The notes below the pieces were generated by a model. That model made no database searches, was not told the origin of the DNA, and saw only the letters and a list, made by a program, of their open reading frames with translations. Positions 6,710-8,362 of a DNA stretch of 8,362 nucleotides are shown one piece after another. The stretch spans positions 1 through 8,362 of the forward strand of contig JAEWBA010000113.1 of assembly GCA_023391395.1 (NCBI GenBank), in the 5' to 3' direction. Within the stretch, counting starts at the first letter, position 1; each line of letters starts with the position of its first letter. The stretch is from Pseudomonadota bacterium. Lineage in GTDB: Bacteria; Pseudomonadota; Gammaproteobacteria; Burkholderiales; Burkholderiaceae_D. Made by a program: the position numbers and the translations under genes.

Positions 6710-8362
6710 GTGAAACACCGCATACTGAAAATCGCGCTGGACAGCCCTCTTGACATTTGCTTCGACTATCGTTGGTCTGGAGAGGACGATGCTGCCGAGC
6801 CGCAAGCCGGGCAACTGGCCGTGGTTCCGTTCGGGCGCCGCGAGGTGGTGGGTCTCGTGGTGGCGGTGGCGAGGGAGAGCGACATCGACAGCGCCAAGCT
6901 CAAGGACGTCCTGTCGCTGCGCACGCAGCTCGTCCCCTTGTCGCCCCAGTGGCTGGCCCTGTGTGCATTTGCGGCCGATTACTATCAGCGCCCCTTGGGC
7001 GAGGTGGCTATTCCGGCCGTGCCGAAAAACCTGCGGGCGGTGAATCCGGTATCGCTCGACCGCGCATTGAAGCGGATCGGCAAGGAATCCTGGACGCAGG
7101 ATGAACGAGCGGCCAATACGCCCACGCCCAATGCCGCGCAGGCCGCGGCAGCGAAAGCCATTGCCGCCGCACGCGGCTTCGTTCCCACGCTTCTGCATGG
7201 CGTTACCGGGAGCGGCAAGACCGAGGTCTATCTGCAAGCTGCAGCTGCGATTCTGGCCCGCGGCGCCCAGGAAGCCAGTCCTTCCCAGATCCTCATTCTG
7301 GTGCCCGAAATCAATCTGACGCCGCAGCTGGAAAGCAATGTGCGCGAGCGTTTTCCGGGCCTGACGGTGGCCACCCTGCATAGCGGCCTGGCCGAAGGCG
7401 AACGCCTGCAACAGTGGCTGCTGGCCCATCTCGGCCATGCGCGCATCGTGCTCGGCACCCGTCTCGCCGTGCTCGCTTCGATGCCGCATCTCAAGCTCAT
7501 CGTGGTGGATGAAGAGCATGATCCTTCCTACAAGCAGCAAGAAGGATTGCGCTATTCGGCGCGCGACCTGGCAGTATGGCGCGCGCGTCAGCTCGATATT
7601 CCCGTGGTGCTGGGCTCGGCGACACCGTCCTTGGAAACCTGGCAGCACGCGCAGTCCGGCCGCTACCGCAAGCTCGAGCTGCGCGAACGCGCCCGCAAGG
7701 ATGCCGCATTGCCGGCCATGCGCCTGCTCGACACGGAACGCGAAAAGCCGGTCGATGGCCTGACACCGAGCCTGGTGGCGGCAGTGCGGCAACGCCTGGA
7801 ACGCGGGGAACAATCGCTGCTGTTCCTCAACCGCCGCGGCTATGCGCCGGTACTGTCCTGCGATGCCTGCGGCTGGATCGCCAATTGTCGCCGCTGCACG
7901 GCATTCATGGTGTGGCACAAACCGGAGCGACGCCTGCGTTGCCATCACTGCGGATTGGAACAGCGCGTGCCGCCGTCCTGCCCAACCTGCGGCAACGTCG
8001 ATCTGCAAGCCTTGGGGCGGGGAACGCAGCGTGTGGAGGAAGGCTTGCATTCGCTGTTTCCGCAGGCGCGCATCATGCGCATCGATGCCGATTCCACGCG
8101 CCGCAAAGGAAGCGCACAGGCAGCGCTGGACAGCGTCCACCGGGGCGAGGTCGATATCCTGGTCGGCACGCAGATGGTGGCGAAGGGACATGACTTTCAG
8201 AACCTCACCCTGGTCGGCGTGCTCAATCCGGACACCGCGCTGTTCTCGCACGACTACCGCGCGGGCGAGCGCCTGTTTGCGCAACTGATGCAAGTCGCCG
8301 GCCGCGCCGGGCGTGTGGCGCAAAAGGAAGGGGGGAGTGTCAGCGAAGTGCTGGTGCAGACC
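6710..8362 (+). CDS. priA: Primosomal replication-restart helicase PriA, 3'-truncated by window edge
   Basis: PriA is a superfamily 2 DNA helicase that recognises stalled or repaired forks and reloads the replicative helicase away from the origin. The frame is open to the window end, giving 551 residues of an expected total of about 700. GTG 6710 is the only reasonable start: an in-frame TGA lies at 6683-6685 with no ATG or other usual start codon between, and the amino end KHRILKIALDSPLDICFDY is typical. Motifs are the N-terminal fork-binding domain (to about 100), Walker A GVTGSGKTE (164-172), DEEH (267-270), eight zinc-binding cysteines (384, 387, 393, 396, 411, 414, 424, 427), GTQMVAKGHDF (486-496) and VAGRAGR (529-535). 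The frame is intact throughout. It lies directly after the origin-like gap. Confidence 0.97.
   Translation, partial: MKHRILKIALDSPLDICFDYRWSGEDDAAEPQAGQLAVVPFGRREVVGLVVAVARESDIDSAKLKDVLSLRTQLVPLSPQWLALCAFAADYYQRPLGEVAIPAVPKNLRAVNPVSLDRALKRIGKESWTQDERAANTPTPNAAQAAAAKAIAAARGFVPTLLHGVTGSGKTEVYLQAAAAILARGAQEASPSQILILVPEINLTPQLESNVRERFPGLTVATLHSGLAEGERLQQWLLAHLGHARIVLGTRLAVLASMPHLKLIVVDEEHDPSYKQQEGLRYSARDLAVWRARQLDIPVVLGSATPSLETWQHAQSGRYRKLELRERARKDAALPAMRLLDTEREKPVDGLTPSLVAAVRQRLERGEQSLLFLNRRGYAPVLSCDACGWIANCRRCTAFMVWHKPERRLRCHHCGLEQRVPPSCPTCGNVDLQALGRGTQRVEEGLHSLFPQARIMRIDADSTRRKGSAQAALDSVHRGEVDILVGTQMVAKGHDFQNLTLVGVLNPDTALFSHDYRAGERLFAQLMQVAGRAGRVAQKEGGSVSEVLVQT

Larger units (their letters stand above)
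6432..6713. repeat. Tandem origin-like module, unit B
   Basis: Second unit, about 282 bp, colinear with unit A. It differs in carrying the AT-rich block (6487-6570), which unit A lacks at the matching place. The last shared block, GAATTACATGAAGTCGTGA (6695-6713), includes the priA GTG start codon (6710). Unit B is therefore also the immediate priA upstream region, whereas in unit A the matching codon is CTG and no gene follows. Divergence suggests an old duplication or two modules under common selection. Confidence 0.75.

Noticed and set aside
6698..8323. A 541-residue open frame on the - strand opposite priA.
   Set aside because: It mirrors the conserved priA frame, which has all helicase motifs and typical codon use. 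The opposite frame is a by-product of high GC.

Overview
The window looks like part of a GC-rich betaproteobacterial chromosome, probably order Burkholderiales and possibly near Oxalobacteraceae. The basis is the gene content and order (end of the F1Fo ATP synthase operon, then hemE and priA, all on the + strand), the protein sequences and the high GC of the coding regions. The taxon is inferred and was not searched.

Layout. Positions 2-664 hold the 3' part of atpG, 760-2160 atpD and 2288-2710 atpC, closed by a strong intrinsic terminator at 2731-2755. The two spacers inside this operon are unusually long and structured. The atpG-atpD spacer carries a REP-like palindrome with 13-bp perfect arms. 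The atpD-atpC spacer folds into two GC-rich stem-loops. After the terminator come four closely packed genes: a YccU-type CoA-binding protein (2787-3254), a PPK2-family polyphosphate kinase overlapping it by 4 bp (3251-4057), a membrane-anchored SGNH/GDSL hydrolase (4078-4854) and hemE (4885-5979). The last gene, priA (replication-restart helicase), starts with GTG at 6710 and runs off the end of the window.

The most interesting part is the 730-bp non-coding gap between hemE and priA. It holds three exact DnaA boxes (TTATNCACA) and four one-mismatch boxes, an AT-rich block with two 13-bp direct repeats, and an IHF-like site. Together these resemble a chromosomal replication origin (oriC). The gap is also internally duplicated: at least five colinear sequence blocks recur about 364-384 bp apart, giving two diverged tandem units (6068-6329 and 6432-6713). 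The second unit runs into the priA start codon. Several repeated blocks are not DnaA boxes and have no function I can name.

How the genes fit together: the ATP synthase genes make the F1 catalytic head; PPK2 can regenerate nucleotide triphosphates from polyphosphate; HemE is a haem-biosynthesis enzyme; PriA reloads replication forks. The origin-like gap beside priA is the main point to follow up.
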